DNA from: Flavobacterium sp.
GTDB taxonomy: Bacteria; Bacteroidota; Bacteroidia; Flavobacteriales; Flavobacteriaceae
Direction of reading: 5' to 3'
Assembly: GCA_016718345.1 (NCBI GenBank)
Contig: JADKDN010000017.1
Location: 1-31,433 of the forward strand
Length of the DNA: 31,433 nucleotides
Shown: piece by piece, positions 7,931 to 17,131 of the stretch
How positions within the stretch are numbered: the first letter of the stretch is position 1
How the letters are laid out: every line of letters begins with the position of its first letter
The notes under the pieces: generated by a model
Database searches by the model: none
What the model saw: only the letters and a program-made list of their open reading frames with translations
What the model was told of the DNA's origin: nothing
Made by a program: the position numbers and the translations under genes

Positions 7931-8365
7931 ATGCTATCAAAATCACAAGCAAGGGCATTTTTTCTAGGTGGAACATTAGTCACATTTTTAGTCTTTATAG
8001 GGCTAACAATTTACTCGTTCATGCCAAAAAATGATCAAACCAACTACGGCAAAATTGATGCTCAAGTTGTAAAAGGTAAAGAAATTTGGGAATCCAACAA
8101 TTGTATGGGTTGTCACACTATTCTTGGCGAAGGTGCTTACTATGCACCAGAATTAACAAAAGTAATAGACCGCAGAGGTGATGCTTATGTAAAAGCAGTT
8201 TTAATGAGCAAAGAACCTTGGCAACCTAGAGGTAGAAAAATGGTTGCTTATGCAATGTCCAATGAAGAAGCAGAAGCTGTAATTGCTTACTTTAAATGGA
8301 TTGGAAAAATCGATTTGAATGGATTCGACAGAGTAGTTTCTCCATTAGCAAAAGACAAACAATAA
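7931..8365 (+). CDS. norC: nitric oxide reductase subunit C (cytochrome c)
   Basis: 144 residues. One N-terminal membrane anchor (~11-30) is followed by a periplasmic cytochrome c domain with a single CMGCH haem site (C58, C61, H62) and 'GAYYAPELTKVIDRRG', a block typical of NorC. Met104 (GRKMVAYAM) is the likely sixth haem ligand. NorC passes electrons from periplasmic donors to the haem b of NorB. The gene follows the double-regulated promoter and is 10 bp before norB, forming the cNOR pair. Confidence 0.95.
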   Translation: MLSKSQARAFFLGGTLVTFLVFIGLTIYSFMPKNDQTNYGKIDAQVVKGKEIWESNNCMGCHTILGEGAYYAPELTKVIDRRGDAYVKAVLMSKEPWQPRGRKMVAYAMSNEEAEAVIAYFKWIGKIDLNGFDRVVSPLAKDKQ

Positions 8366-8375
8366 ATTTAATATT

Positions 8376-9713
8376 ATGAAATATAAATCACAAAAAATAG
8401 CTTATTGGTTTTTTGCCTTATGCATGTTATTGTTTTCATTACAAATAATATACGGCTTTATCATGGGCTTTGATAGAATTGGATTGCAAGGTCTGCATGA
8501 CATAATTCCATTTAATACTGCAAGAGCAGTACACACCAACTTATTAGTAGTTTGGTTGTTAACAGGATTTATGGGAGCAGCTTATTACATCATTCCCGAA
8601 GAGGCACAAAGAGAATTGATAAGTGTAAAATGGGCATATGTTCAACTTATTTCTCTTGCCGTTGTTGGAGTTGTAGCTATAATTGGTTTTCATTTAAACC
8701 ATTGGGAAGGAAGAAAATTTCTTGAAATTCCAAGAGAGTTAGATTTTCTTGTTGTTGTAAACGTGTTATTATTCTTAGGATTAATTTTAGGAACTTTATT
8801 TAAAGGTAAACGCAAAACTACAACAGCATTGGTATTATCAATGGGATTATTGTTTGCAGCATTACTTTACTTACCAGGAATGATTTGGTTTGACAGTCAA
8901 GTAACGGATTCTTTCTTCCGTTGGTGGGTTGTTCACTTATGGGTTGAAGGTGTTTGGGAATTAATAATGGGTGGTATTTTATCTTACTTATTAATTAAAT
9001 TGACTGGTGTTGATAGAGAAGTTATCGAAAAATGGTTGTATGTAATCATTGGTTTAACTTTCCTATCAGGTGTTCTAGGAACTGGGCATCACTACTATTA
9101 TATTGGAGTAAACAAAATTTGGTTAATTGTTGGTGGAATATTCTCTGCTCTTGAACCACTGGCTTTCCTTGCAATGGCATTATTTGCTGTAAATATGTAT
9201 AGAAAAGGCGAAAAAAGTCACCCAAACAAAATTGCTTTATTCTGGACAATCGGTTCTGCCATTGTATCCTTTATTGGTGCTGGTTTATTAGGATTTGCAC
9301 ATACTTTACCACAAACAAATCTTTATACACACGGAACATTAGTAACTGCAATGCACGGTCACTATGCTTTTTGGGGTGCTTATGCTATGATTGTTTTAGC
9401 AATTATTAGTTATGCTTTACCAAACCTAACAGGCAGAAAACGCTACAATAGCGTACAAGGAAATGCAGCATTTTGGCTGTCAAATATTGGAATCCTTGGA
9501 ATGACTGTTGCGTTTGGTGTTGCTGGTGTTGCTCAAGTATATATGGAACGTAAACTGAAAATGGAATTTATGGAGGTTCAAAAAGAAACTGAAATTCACT
9601 TTGTCGTATTACTAATCTGTGCTACCATGTTTACCGTAGGAATTGGGCTTTTTATATATGATTTTATAAAATATGGAAGACCTACAGATGAAGCCTTAGA
9701 AACTGAAAATTAA
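8376..9713 (+). CDS. norB: nitric oxide reductase subunit B (cNOR catalytic subunit)
   Basis: 445 residues, about 12 membrane helices. It has all the landmarks of cNorB: His53 (ARAVHTNLL) and His329 for low-spin haem b, His327 for haem b3 (TAMHGHYAFWG), and the non-haem FeB site His187 with His238 and His239 (VHLWVEGVWE, GTGHHYYYIG). The carboxylates Glu191, Glu195 and Glu260 are also present. It reduces two NO to N2O plus water using electrons from NorC. Intact in this sequence, which makes it a good internal reference for the divergent paralogue at 19838. Confidence 0.96.
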   Translation: MKYKSQKIAYWFFALCMLLFSLQIIYGFIMGFDRIGLQGLHDIIPFNTARAVHTNLLVVWLLTGFMGAAYYIIPEEAQRELISVKWAYVQLISLAVVGVVAIIGFHLNHWEGRKFLEIPRELDFLVVVNVLLFLGLILGTLFKGKRKTTTALVLSMGLLFAALLYLPGMIWFDSQVTDSFFRWWVVHLWVEGVWELIMGGILSYLLIKLTGVDREVIEKWLYVIIGLTFLSGVLGTGHHYYYIGVNKIWLIVGGIFSALEPLAFLAMALFAVNMYRKGEKSHPNKIALFWTIGSAIVSFIGAGLLGFAHTLPQTNLYTHGTLVTAMHGHYAFWGAYAMIVLAIISYALPNLTGRKRYNSVQGNAAFWLSNIGILGMTVAFGVAGVAQVYMERKLKMEFMEVQKETEIHFVVLLICATMFTVGIGLFIYDFIKYGRPTDEALETEN

Positions 9714-9738
9714 ATTAAAAATTAAATTAAAGAAAAGC

Positions 9739-9888
9739 ATGTCGGTTTGTGCATTTCCAATGCAAGAATCTAAAGCAGACGTAAACAGAGCAATTAAAAC
9801 TGTTATCAAAGGATTAACAGGAAAAGTAACTGTAAACGGCAAAGTATTTAATAGTGCCATGCCTGCAACCCTGGAAAAAATTGAAATC
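9739..9888 (+). pseudogene. cytochrome c domain remnant before nirK
   Basis: In frame with the nirK start, these bases encode 'ADVNRAIKTVIKGLTGKVTV' and then 'NGKVFNSAMPATLEKIEI'. This closely matches the C-terminal half of the cytochrome c domain at the end of nirK ('ADVNRAIEIVLKGKTGEVVV', then NGKKYNSVM). No CxxCH is present and the upstream part is replaced by an unrelated short segment. The real nirK start with its lipoprotein signal lies at 9889, so this is not an N-terminal extension of NirK. It looks like the tail of a separate small cytochrome c gene, or of a nirK duplicate, truncated by deletion or misassembly. Confidence 0.6.
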
Positions 9889-11318
9889 ATGAAAAAAATA
9901 TTTTTAACCATTTTTGGTCTTGCCGCATTAGCAAGTTGTAAGCAAAACGATGAATACAAAAAAGTCGATGCATCACAAATAAAAGTTGAAGGAAGTATGA
10001 ATGCCGAATTAACAGCTCCGCCATTTGTGCCAAAACCAGTTGGAGATAGACCGGCCAAAAAACTAATTGTCAATATGGAAATTATTGAGAAAGAAGGAGA
10101 AATGGCTGATGGTGTTAAGTATGTCTATTGGACATTTGGAGGAACAGTTCCTGGAAGTTTTATTAGAACTCGAATTGGTGATGAAGTTGAATTTCATTTA
10201 AAAAATCACCCCGATAATAAACTACCTCACAACATTGATTTACATGCTGTAACTGGTCCTGGTGGTGGTGCAAAATCCTCATTTGTTGCCCCTGGTCATG
10301 AAGTAACCTTTTCTTTTAAGGTATTGAATCAAGGATTGTATGTTTACCATTGTGCAACTGCACCTGTAGGTATGCACATTGCTAATGGAATGTATGGACT
10401 TATCTTGGTTGAACCCGAAGGAGGTTTGCCTCCTGTTGATAAAGAATACTATGTTATGCAAGGTGATTTTTACACTAAAGGTGCTAACGGAGAAAAAGGA
10501 TTGCAACCTTTTGACATGGTAAAAGCGTTAAAGAAGAACCTGATTATGTAGTATTTAATGGAAAAACAGGTTCGTTAACTGGTGATAATGCACTTACAGC
10601 TAAAGTTGGTGAAACTATTCGTCTATTTGTCGGAAATGGTGGTCCAAACTTAGTTTCTTCATTCCATGTTATTGGAGAAATTTTTGATAATGTTCATGTA
10701 GAAGGTGGTTCACTCGTAAATCATGATGTACAAACAACGCTTGTTCCTGCTGGTGGAGCTGCAATTGTTGACTTTAAAGTTGATGTTCCTGGATCATTAG
10801 TGATAGTAGACCATTCTATTTTTAGAACTTTTAACAAAGGTAGTTTAGGTTTAATAAATATTAGTGGAGACGAAAACAAAACGATCTATTCAGGAACTCA
10901 ATCGGATGAAGTTTACCATCCTGAAGGAAGCACCATTCAAACCATGCCAAATGAGACAGGTGCAAAAGCTCCTAAAGCAGTAACACTTGTTGAACGAATT
11001 GCAGATGGAAAATCAATTTATGCCAAAACATGTTTTGCATGTCATCAAGCAACTGGTGAAGGTTTGCCAAATGCATTTCCTCCTTTAGCTAAGTCCGATT
11101 ATTTAAATGCTGATGTGAATAGAGCTATCGAGATTGTACTTAAAGGAAAAACTGGCGAAGTTGTTGTCAATGGCAAAAAATACAACAGTGTTATGACCGC
11201 TCAAACGCTAACCGATGATGAAGTTGCAAATGTATTAACTTATGTTTACAGCACTTGGGGCAATTCTAAAAAAGAAGTTACTCCTGCCATGGTTAAAGCA
11301 GTTAGAAGTAAAAAGTAA
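9889..11318 (+). CDS. nirK: copper nitrite reductase fused to C-terminal cytochrome c (frameshifted)
   Basis: Start ATG 9889 gives a lipoprotein signal (Cys17, ...LAALASC). Two cupredoxin domains follow. Type 1 copper ligands are His114, Cys155, His163 and Met168; type 2 ligands are His119 and His154, plus the domain-2 histidine in 'LVIVDHSIFRTF'. Asp117 is the catalytic aspartate. A cytochrome c domain with CFACH ends the protein, the three-domain NirK architecture. The first frame stops at 10549-10551; restoring one A in 'TTAAAG' near 10530 joins both halves without a gap ('KALKEEPDYVVFNGKTG'). It reduces nitrite to NO in the periplasm, with the fused cytochrome as built-in electron donor. 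Confidence 0.9.
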
Positions 11319-11330
11319 ATTGTTAATTCC

Positions 11331-12047
11331 ATGAAAAGTTTATATTTTCTGTTTGTCGTAATTGTGTTTATTTCTTGCTCGAAAGATAAAGAAACGAGCA
11401 CTTTAGAAAGTATAACTATTCCATCAGTTTCTACTCCAAATGATAAACCGTTTGGAGTAGAAACACCGATGGTTTCTGTAGAAGGCGGAAAATACATTCC
11501 TCTTTACGGAGGGAAAAATAAAGAAGTAGAGGTAAATAATCTACTTATTGATGTCTATCCTGTTTCAAGCGAAAATTTTTTAGCTTTTGTAAAACAAAAT
11601 AAAAGATGGAGAAAATCGCAAATAAAAAAACTTTTTGCAGATGGTAATTATCTAAATAATTGGAAGAACGACACCATTTTGCCCTCTGACGTAAAACCAA
11701 ATAGTCCCATTACAAACGTTTCATGGTATGCAGCAAATGCTTATTGTGAATGTCAAGGCAAAAGATTAGCAACTGTTGATGAATGGGAATTTGTTGCTAT
11801 GGCAAATGAAAATGTTGCTGATGCAAGAAAAATAGAAGAATACAATCAATACATTTTAGATTGGTATGAAAAACCAAAAACGTTTAACAACGAAATTGGA
11901 AAAACCTTTAAAAACTATTATGGTGTTTATGATTTACATGGTTTAGTTTGGGAATGGACTTCTGATTTTAATTCTATTTTATTAACCGGTGAATCTCGAA
12001 GTGATGTAACTACAGACAAAAACTTATTCTGTGGTAGTGGTCAATAA
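11331..12047 (+). CDS. SUMF1/formylglycine-generating-enzyme-like lipoprotein, NirV-like, C-truncated
   Basis: Lipoprotein signal (MKSLYFLFVVIVFISC) and then a SUMF1-family domain: 'VEGGKYIPLYGG', 'LLIDVYPVSSENFLAFV', 'PITNVSWYAANAYCECQGKRL', 'TVDEWEFVA' and 'GLVWEWTSDF' are the family blocks in order. Members next to nirK are called NirV and have no established reaction. The usual final segment (FRxxL...LGFRC) is missing: the frame ends a few codons after 'NLFCGSG', directly on the first recognisable part of sco. About 40-50 residues appear lost by a deletion at about 12035-12048. Either a real gene loss or an assembly deletion. Confidence 0.75.
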   Translation: MKSLYFLFVVIVFISCSKDKETSTLESITIPSVSTPNDKPFGVETPMVSVEGGKYIPLYGGKNKEVEVNNLLIDVYPVSSENFLAFVKQNKRWRKSQIKKLFADGNYLNNWKNDTILPSDVKPNSPITNVSWYAANAYCECQGKRLATVDEWEFVAMANENVADARKIEEYNQYILDWYEKPKTFNNEIGKTFKNYYGVYDLHGLVWEWTSDFNSILLTGESRSDVTTDKNLFCGSGQ

Positions 12048-12549
12048 ATCCATTTCTGACGAATCTATTTTTAATTTAACGAGCAAATGGAAAACTCAAG
12101 ATAACAAAACCATAGAAATAAAAGATTTTAAAGGGAAAGTTACCGTAATGGTAATGATATACACCAGTTGCAAAGCAGCTTGCCCAAGATTAGTTGCCGA
12201 TATGCGCGATATTGAGTCTAAGATGCCAAAAGATAAACTCTCCAATTTGAATTTTGTTTTGGTAAGCATTGATCCCGAAGTTGACACTCCAGATAGATTA
12301 AAAACATTTGCTAAAGATAATTTTATGGATGCGCCACATTGGACATTTCTACAAGGCACAAAAACAACAGTTCAAGAATTTGCTAATGTTTTGGCTGTTA
12401 AATACAAAAAAATTGCACCTATGGATTTTTCACACTCTAACATTATAAGTGTTTTTGATAAAGAAGGCGTTTTACTTCATCAACAAGAAGGTTTAGGAGT
12501 AAATAATAAAGAAACAGTGGATAAAATTATAGAAACCGTAAATAAATAA
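12031..12549 (+). CDS. SCO1/SenC-family copper chaperone, N-truncated
   Basis: Thioredoxin fold with the SCO copper site: CKAAC (Cys47 and Cys51 counted from the GTG at 12031) and the distal His135 in 'MDFSHSNII'. SCO proteins deliver copper or act as thiol reductases in the periplasm; here copper loading of NirK is the natural role. No signal peptide or lipobox is present. The frame begins inside the truncated SUMF1 end, so the original N-terminus (about 20-30 residues) seems to have been lost in the same deletion. The GTG start is only the first available codon. Confidence 0.82.
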   Translation: MVVVNKSISDESIFNLTSKWKTQDNKTIEIKDFKGKVTVMVMIYTSCKAACPRLVADMRDIESKMPKDKLSNLNFVLVSIDPEVDTPDRLKTFAKDNFMDAPHWTFLQGTKTTVQEFANVLAVKYKKIAPMDFSHSNIISVFDKEGVLLHQQEGLGVNNKETVDKIIETVNK

Positions 12550-12553
12550 TAGT

Positions 12554-13816
12554 ATGAAAAAATATATTTATACTACTTTTATTACCCTTTTAGGGACTAT
12601 AACAATTTTTGCACAACAATTTGATATTAATGCAGATTTACGTGCAAGATTTGAAAACAGAAACGGTTATGGAACCTTAAAACCAGATACTGAAAAAGCA
12701 GCTTCTTTTATCTCTCAAAGAACTCGACTAATATTTGATTATTCTTTTAAAAATATCAAATTACGAGTTTCTCCACAAAATGTAAAAACTTGGGGAGACG
12801 TAACAACTACTTCAAAAACAGATGCAAACAGTGCTTTTCATGAGGCTTATGGCGAAATAAAAATGGATGAGAAATTCTCTTTCAAATTAGGACGACAAGA
12901 AATTAATTATGACGATGCTCGTATTTTTGGAAATGTAGATTGGACTATGCAAGCCAGAAGTCATGATGCATTTTTATTAAAATTTAATCCAAATTCCAAA
13001 AATCAAATTCATTTTGGATTAGCGTTAAATGCAAATAAAGAAACTAATTTTTATGAAAATTATGCCGTTTTACAATATAAATCATTGCAATATCTATGGT
13101 ACCACACTGATTTTGAAAAATTAAATTTTAGCATTTTAGCATTAAATAACGGAATGCCGTATTTAGTTGGAACGGAAGAAAAAATAGATTATAGTCAAAC
13201 TTTAGGTTCAAGATTGGTTTTCAAAAATGGATCACTTTCTATTGATGGCGCAGCTTATTTGCAAACAGGGAAAATAGCCGATAAGTCTGTAAGTGCCAAC
13301 TATTTTTCAGCAAATATTAATTATAAAGCTTCCACAACTTTTAACACCAGTATTGGTTTTGAACGTCTCTCTGGAAAAGATCAAAATGATACGTCTACGG
13401 ATATGAAATCGTTTAATCCATTGTATGGAACCAATCATAAATTCAATGGCTACATGGATTATTTTTATGTTGGAAATCACACAAATTCTGTTGGTTTAAC
13501 CGATGTTTATGCAAATCTAGGCTACGAAAAAAACAAATTTTCAGCCAAATTAACACCTCATTATTTTGCTTCTGCAGCTTCAATTTATAGTGCTGGAGTA
13601 AAACAAGACAATTATCTAGGCACCGAATTAGATTTAACATTAGGATACAAAATGTATGAAAATGTAACTGTAGATGCAGGATTTTCACAAATGTTTGCCT
13701 CTTCATCAATGGCAGTTTTAAAAGCTGGAAACAAAAATGCAGGTAACAATTGGGCATTTATTTCCATAAAAATTAATCCAAATTTATTTTCAAATAAAGT
13801 CGAAGAGAAACTATAA
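12554..13816 (+). CDS. alginate-export-type outer-membrane porin
   Basis: 420 residues with a Sec signal (MKKYIYTTFITLLGTITIFAQ). The sequence alternates beta strands throughout, with 'LRARFENRNGYG', 'FISQRTRLIFDYSFKNIKLR', 'AYGEIKMDEKFSFKLGRQEI' and 'WTMQARSHDAFLLKF', blocks typical of the alginate_exp porin family common in Bacteroidota respiratory clusters. It would form an outer-membrane pore, possibly for nitrite or nitrate, but specificity is not readable. It lies 4 bp after sco and 12 bp before norQ, so it is part of the cluster. Confidence 0.75.
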   Translation: MKKYIYTTFITLLGTITIFAQQFDINADLRARFENRNGYGTLKPDTEKAASFISQRTRLIFDYSFKNIKLRVSPQNVKTWGDVTTTSKTDANSAFHEAYGEIKMDEKFSFKLGRQEINYDDARIFGNVDWTMQARSHDAFLLKFNPNSKNQIHFGLALNANKETNFYENYAVLQYKSLQYLWYHTDFEKLNFSILALNNGMPYLVGTEEKIDYSQTLGSRLVFKNGSLSIDGAAYLQTGKIADKSVSANYFSANINYKASTTFNTSIGFERLSGKDQNDTSTDMKSFNPLYGTNHKFNGYMDYFYVGNHTNSVGLTDVYANLGYEKNKFSAKLTPHYFASAASIYSAGVKQDNYLGTELDLTLGYKMYENVTVDAGFSQMFASSSMAVLKAGNKNAGNNWAFISIKINPNLFSNKVEEKL

Positions 13817-13828
13817 TTATTCATTAAA

Positions 13829-14605
13829 ATGACACCAAATATTCCCTATTATTTTTCTATTGGTAAAGAAGAAGAAGTTTTTTCACATGCCTATTCCAAT
13901 AAAATTCCGTTGCTACTAAAAGGGCCAACAGGAACAGGAAAATCACGTTTTATCGAATACATGGCGTATAAATTAGATAAAAAACTAATTACAATTGCCT
14001 GCCACGAAGAAACATCTTCAACCGATTTAATTGGACGATTTATCATCAAAGGTGCAGAGACTGTTTGGGTTGACGGACCAATGACAATTGCCGTAAAAGA
14101 AGGTGCTATTATTTATTTAGATGAAATCGCCGAAGCACGACCTGATGTCATTGTAGCCATACACTCGCTAACCGATCATCGCCGAGAATTGTTTATTGAC
14201 AAGTTAGGAATTACCATAAAAGCACACGAAGATTTTATGCTAGTAGCGTCATTTAATCCTGGATATCAACGTGGTTTTAAAGAATTGAAACCGTCAACAA
14301 AACAACGTTTTTCAGCACTTTCGTTTGATTATCCAGAGGCAAAACAAGAAATCGAAATTCTCATTAATGAAACTAAAGTAGATGCTGATAATGCTAAAAA
14401 ACTAGTAGCAATTGGTTCTAAAATTAGAAATCTAACCGAACTGGATTAACCGAAACCGTTTCGACACGACTTTTAGTAAACGCTGCAACATTAATCAAAG
14501 CGGATTGCCAAAAGACTTTCAACTCACATTGCAATCGTTGAACCTTTGACAGACGATTTACAAACCATTCAATCGTTAAAGGATTTGTGCGATTTGATGA
14601 TATAA
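13829..14605 (+). CDS. norQ: NorQ/CbbQ-type MoxR AAA+ ATPase (frameshifted)
   Basis: Walker A GPTGTGKS at residues 32-39, Walker B IIYLDE (D98, E99), sensor region 'LVASFNPGYQRGFKELKPST' and 'KQRFSALSFDYP', all as in CbbQ/NirQ/NorQ proteins. The frame stops at 14446-14448. The C-terminal domain continues across three homopolymer losses (two G and one A, 14443-14516): 'ELGLTETVSTRLLVNAATLI', then KAGLPKRLSTHIAIVEPLTD, to TAA 14603-14605. With NorD, this ATPase remodels NorB to insert non-haem iron. Total about 260 residues, the normal size. Confidence 0.87.
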
Positions 14606-14610
14606 TTTTT

Positions 14611-14624
14611 TCGCTTTAAAGCGA
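14611..14624 (+). terminator. palindrome TCGCTTTAAAGCGA after norQ
   Basis: A perfect 14-bp palindrome 5 bp after the norQ stop, followed by a T-rich stretch (TTTAAGTTTT). It could end or attenuate the norC-norQ transcript. The stem is short and the T-run interrupted, so the call is weak. Confidence 0.35.
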
Positions 14625-14665
14625 TTTAAGTTTTAGCAAAACTAACGTCAAAAAAATAATTGAAG

Positions 14666-15306
14666 ATGAAAAAAATAGTGATAGCAATGCTTTTTACAAT
14701 ATTTTTTGGGTGTCAAAATCAAACATTCTATGAAGAAGAGGTAAATAAAAATGACGATTTATTAGAATTTTTGCTCATAGAAACTAAAAGCTTTTTGGAT
14801 GAAAAACCAACTCATACACATCAAGATATAAATGCTGTACTAAAAAATCAGAATAGTCAAAAACCCTTTGCTGTTATTGTAACGTGTTCGGATAGTAGAG
14901 TTTCCCCTGAAATACTTTTTGACCAAGGAATTGGAGATTTATTTGTAATTAGAAATGCTGGAAATCTTATTTCAGACATAGACATGGGAAGTATTGAATA
15001 TGCAATTGAACATCTTGATACAAAATTAATTATTGTTTTAGGACATACTGAATGTGGCGCAATAAAAGCCTATTTAGGAGATAAAAAGGATGACTATAAA
15101 AAGCACCTTTCACATAAAATCAAAACGATTGCAAACGAAAACGAACAAAAAAAAATTAAAAAACCAAAGGATTTAAATTCTTGTATAATAGCAAATATTA
15201 TGCACTCAAAAAAATCATAGAAGAGAACCCAATTATTAAAGCGCATAAAACAAAAATAATTTCAATGGAATATAATGTTCATAGTGGAAAAGTTGTACAA
15301 TTATAA
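14666..15306 (+). CDS. beta-class carbonic anhydrase, lipoprotein (frameshifted)
   Basis: ATG 14666 gives a lipoprotein signal with Cys16 (...TIFFGC), preferable to the TTG two codons earlier. The beta-carbonic anhydrase zinc site is complete: Cys74-Ser-Asp76-Ser-Arg78 (VTCSDSRVSPE), His127 and Cys130 (LGHTECGAIKA), with 'RNAGN' between. The frame stops at 15218-15220. Adding one A to the A7 run at about 15208 restores the C-terminus ('NIMHSKKIIEENPIIKAHKT' onward) to TAA 15304-15306, about 214 residues. It interconverts CO2 and bicarbonate, here in the cell envelope. Its position between norQ and norD, which are usually adjacent, is unusual. Confidence 0.85.
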
Positions 15307-15322
15307 ACTACAAATTACTTTG
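15293..15322 (+). promoter_or_regulatory. predicted promoter upstream of norD
   Basis: TTG at 15293-15295, then 19 bp, then TTACTTTG at 15315-15322, close to the Bacteroidota TTG-N19-TAnnTTTG layout with one mismatch at the second base of the -7. It lies 70 bp before the norD start in an 85-bp gap. Confidence 0.35.
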
Positions 15323-15391
15323 TCCTATTGCTGCTCATTAAAAAATTTTCATAAAATTCGAAATTAAGATTTACTGCTCATTGACTAAAAA

Positions 15392-17130
15392 ATGGATATA
15401 GACGAACTACTTTTCGGAACCGTTTCTAAATATTTCAAAAAAAGAAATAAGAAAAAAATTCTTTTAGACAACAATGCAGTTTTCTTAAAGGATGTAAAAC
15501 CTCGTTTGACCATTTTAGCAAGAGCAATTACAGGAAATGCCATTGAAATTTTTCCTGCTGAACGAGAAGGTGGCTATAAAAACAACAACTTTTTTCTTCC
15601 TATTTATTTTAACGAACTGTCAACGAAAGAGCAAAATTTAGGACTTTACTTTTCAGAATTTTGTTTTTGAGTGTGCAATCCGACTTGAATATCAATTTGA
15701 TTGTTGACGAAGTTTTTTCAGAAGAAAAAAAAGCAACAGATTTTAGATTTATTATTTCAAAATATCCGAATTCCTAAAGAAATTTATGAAGAATTAAAAA
15801 CACATTTTGAACTCAACGCAACTCCAAAAAATCCAGCAGATTATTCTTGGATTTATGGCAAGTTGATGCAAAATGATAGTGAAGAAAACACTGCAACTTT
15901 TTTAGAAAATTTTTCAGATTTTGTGAAAAAATCTAATTCAGAACAAATTACAACAACATTACAAGCAAAAGCTGTTGAAGAAATCATTACGGTTGAAGTT
16001 GACAAAAAACAACAAGAAGATTATGTGTTACTGCATAGTTTTGAAAAAGTAGAAACTGCCGAAGAATTCAACGGAAATTGGCGTGATTTTGATGGTTCTG
16101 ACGATTTAGAAAAACACGAAAACGCTATTGAAGATCTTAATATGAAATTCACTGTTCGTGTTGACGATACTGCACATTCTGTTTATCAAGCGGAGTTTAC
16201 TGAAAACACTTCCATTTCTGAAAGTGCCGAAATCGACTCTAATGGTTTTCATTTAACTTATAACGAATGGGATTTTGAAAAAGAAAATACAAAGAACATT
16301 TCTGCAAAGTTTATCCAAAAACGCAACAAAAAACAGATGCAAATTACTATCAAAGCACAATCTTAAGGAACAATTCAACACTATTAAATTTAAGGAAAAT
16401 CTTAACCAATTTGAACAACAAAATGCAACAGCAAAAACGTCAAACTCAAGGAGAAGAGTTTGACATTGATGCTATTACCGATTTGTATGTAGATGTGCAT
16501 TCTAAAAAAACACCTTCGGATAAAATTTATCTTTCCAACCGGAAAAAAGAAAAAGATTTATCCATTTTATTGCTCTTAGACATTAGTTTATCAAGTGATA
16601 GTTATGCGGCAGGAAATCGAGTAATTGATGTAGAAAAACAAGTTTCTATTTTGTTTGGAGAAATTTTAAACGAATTTAACATTGATTTTTCTATTGATAG
16701 TTTTTATTCTAAAACACGTAATTTTTCGACTTACCTAACTGTTAAAGATTTTGACGAAAATTGGGCTGTCGCCAAAAATAAAGTTGGTGCTATTGAACCA
16801 TCAGGTTATACAAGAATTGGTGCTGCTTTGCGTCATGCAGGTGCAAGATTAGACACTCGAAAAACCAAAAATAAATGGATTATTCTAATTTCTGATGGCA
16901 AACCAAACGACTATGATAAGTATGAAGGTAAATACGGAATTAACGATGTGAAACAAGCTTTACGAGAGTTAAAAGAAAACAATATAAATGCCTATGCATT
17001 GGCTATTGAAGCTCAAGCAAAATATTATTTGCCGCAAATGTTTGGACAAAATCATTATCAAATTCTAACAACACCAACAGAATTACTACAAGCAATGGTA
17101 AAGTTGTACGAAAAAATAAAACAAAATTAA
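15392..17130 (+). CDS. norD: NorD, von Willebrand A protein for NOR maturation (frameshifted)
   Basis: The full span encodes about 579 residues, the usual NorD size, but in pieces. The N-terminal part is MDIDELLFGTVSKYFKKRNK and following. A middle part contains 'IPKEIYEELKTHFELNATPK' and 'YSWIYGKLM'. The C-terminal vWA domain has the MIDAS motif LDISLSSDS, the threonine in 'GYTRIGAALRHAG' and the aspartate in 'ILISDGKPNDYD'. Three indels separate them: a lost base near 15650, an extra A in the A8 run near 15733, and a lost A near 16282. NorD partners NorQ to activate NorB. The gene is in the correct order for one intact protein, so error is likelier than decay. Confidence 0.87.
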
Positions 17131-17131
17131 A

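Noticed and set aside
9739..9888. Using the ATG at 9739 as the NirK start
   Set aside because: It would place a cytochrome c fragment before an evident lipoprotein signal that starts at 9889; the signal must be N-terminal.
10515..10560. Programmed frameshifting in nirK
   Set aside because: The site is a plain short A run without a slippery heptamer plus pseudoknot, and similar breaks occur in many unrelated genes of the window.
16275..16463. 62-residue frame between the NorD parts
   Set aside because: It is an out-of-frame reading of the NorD linker; the NorD frame is recovered by one added A near 16282.
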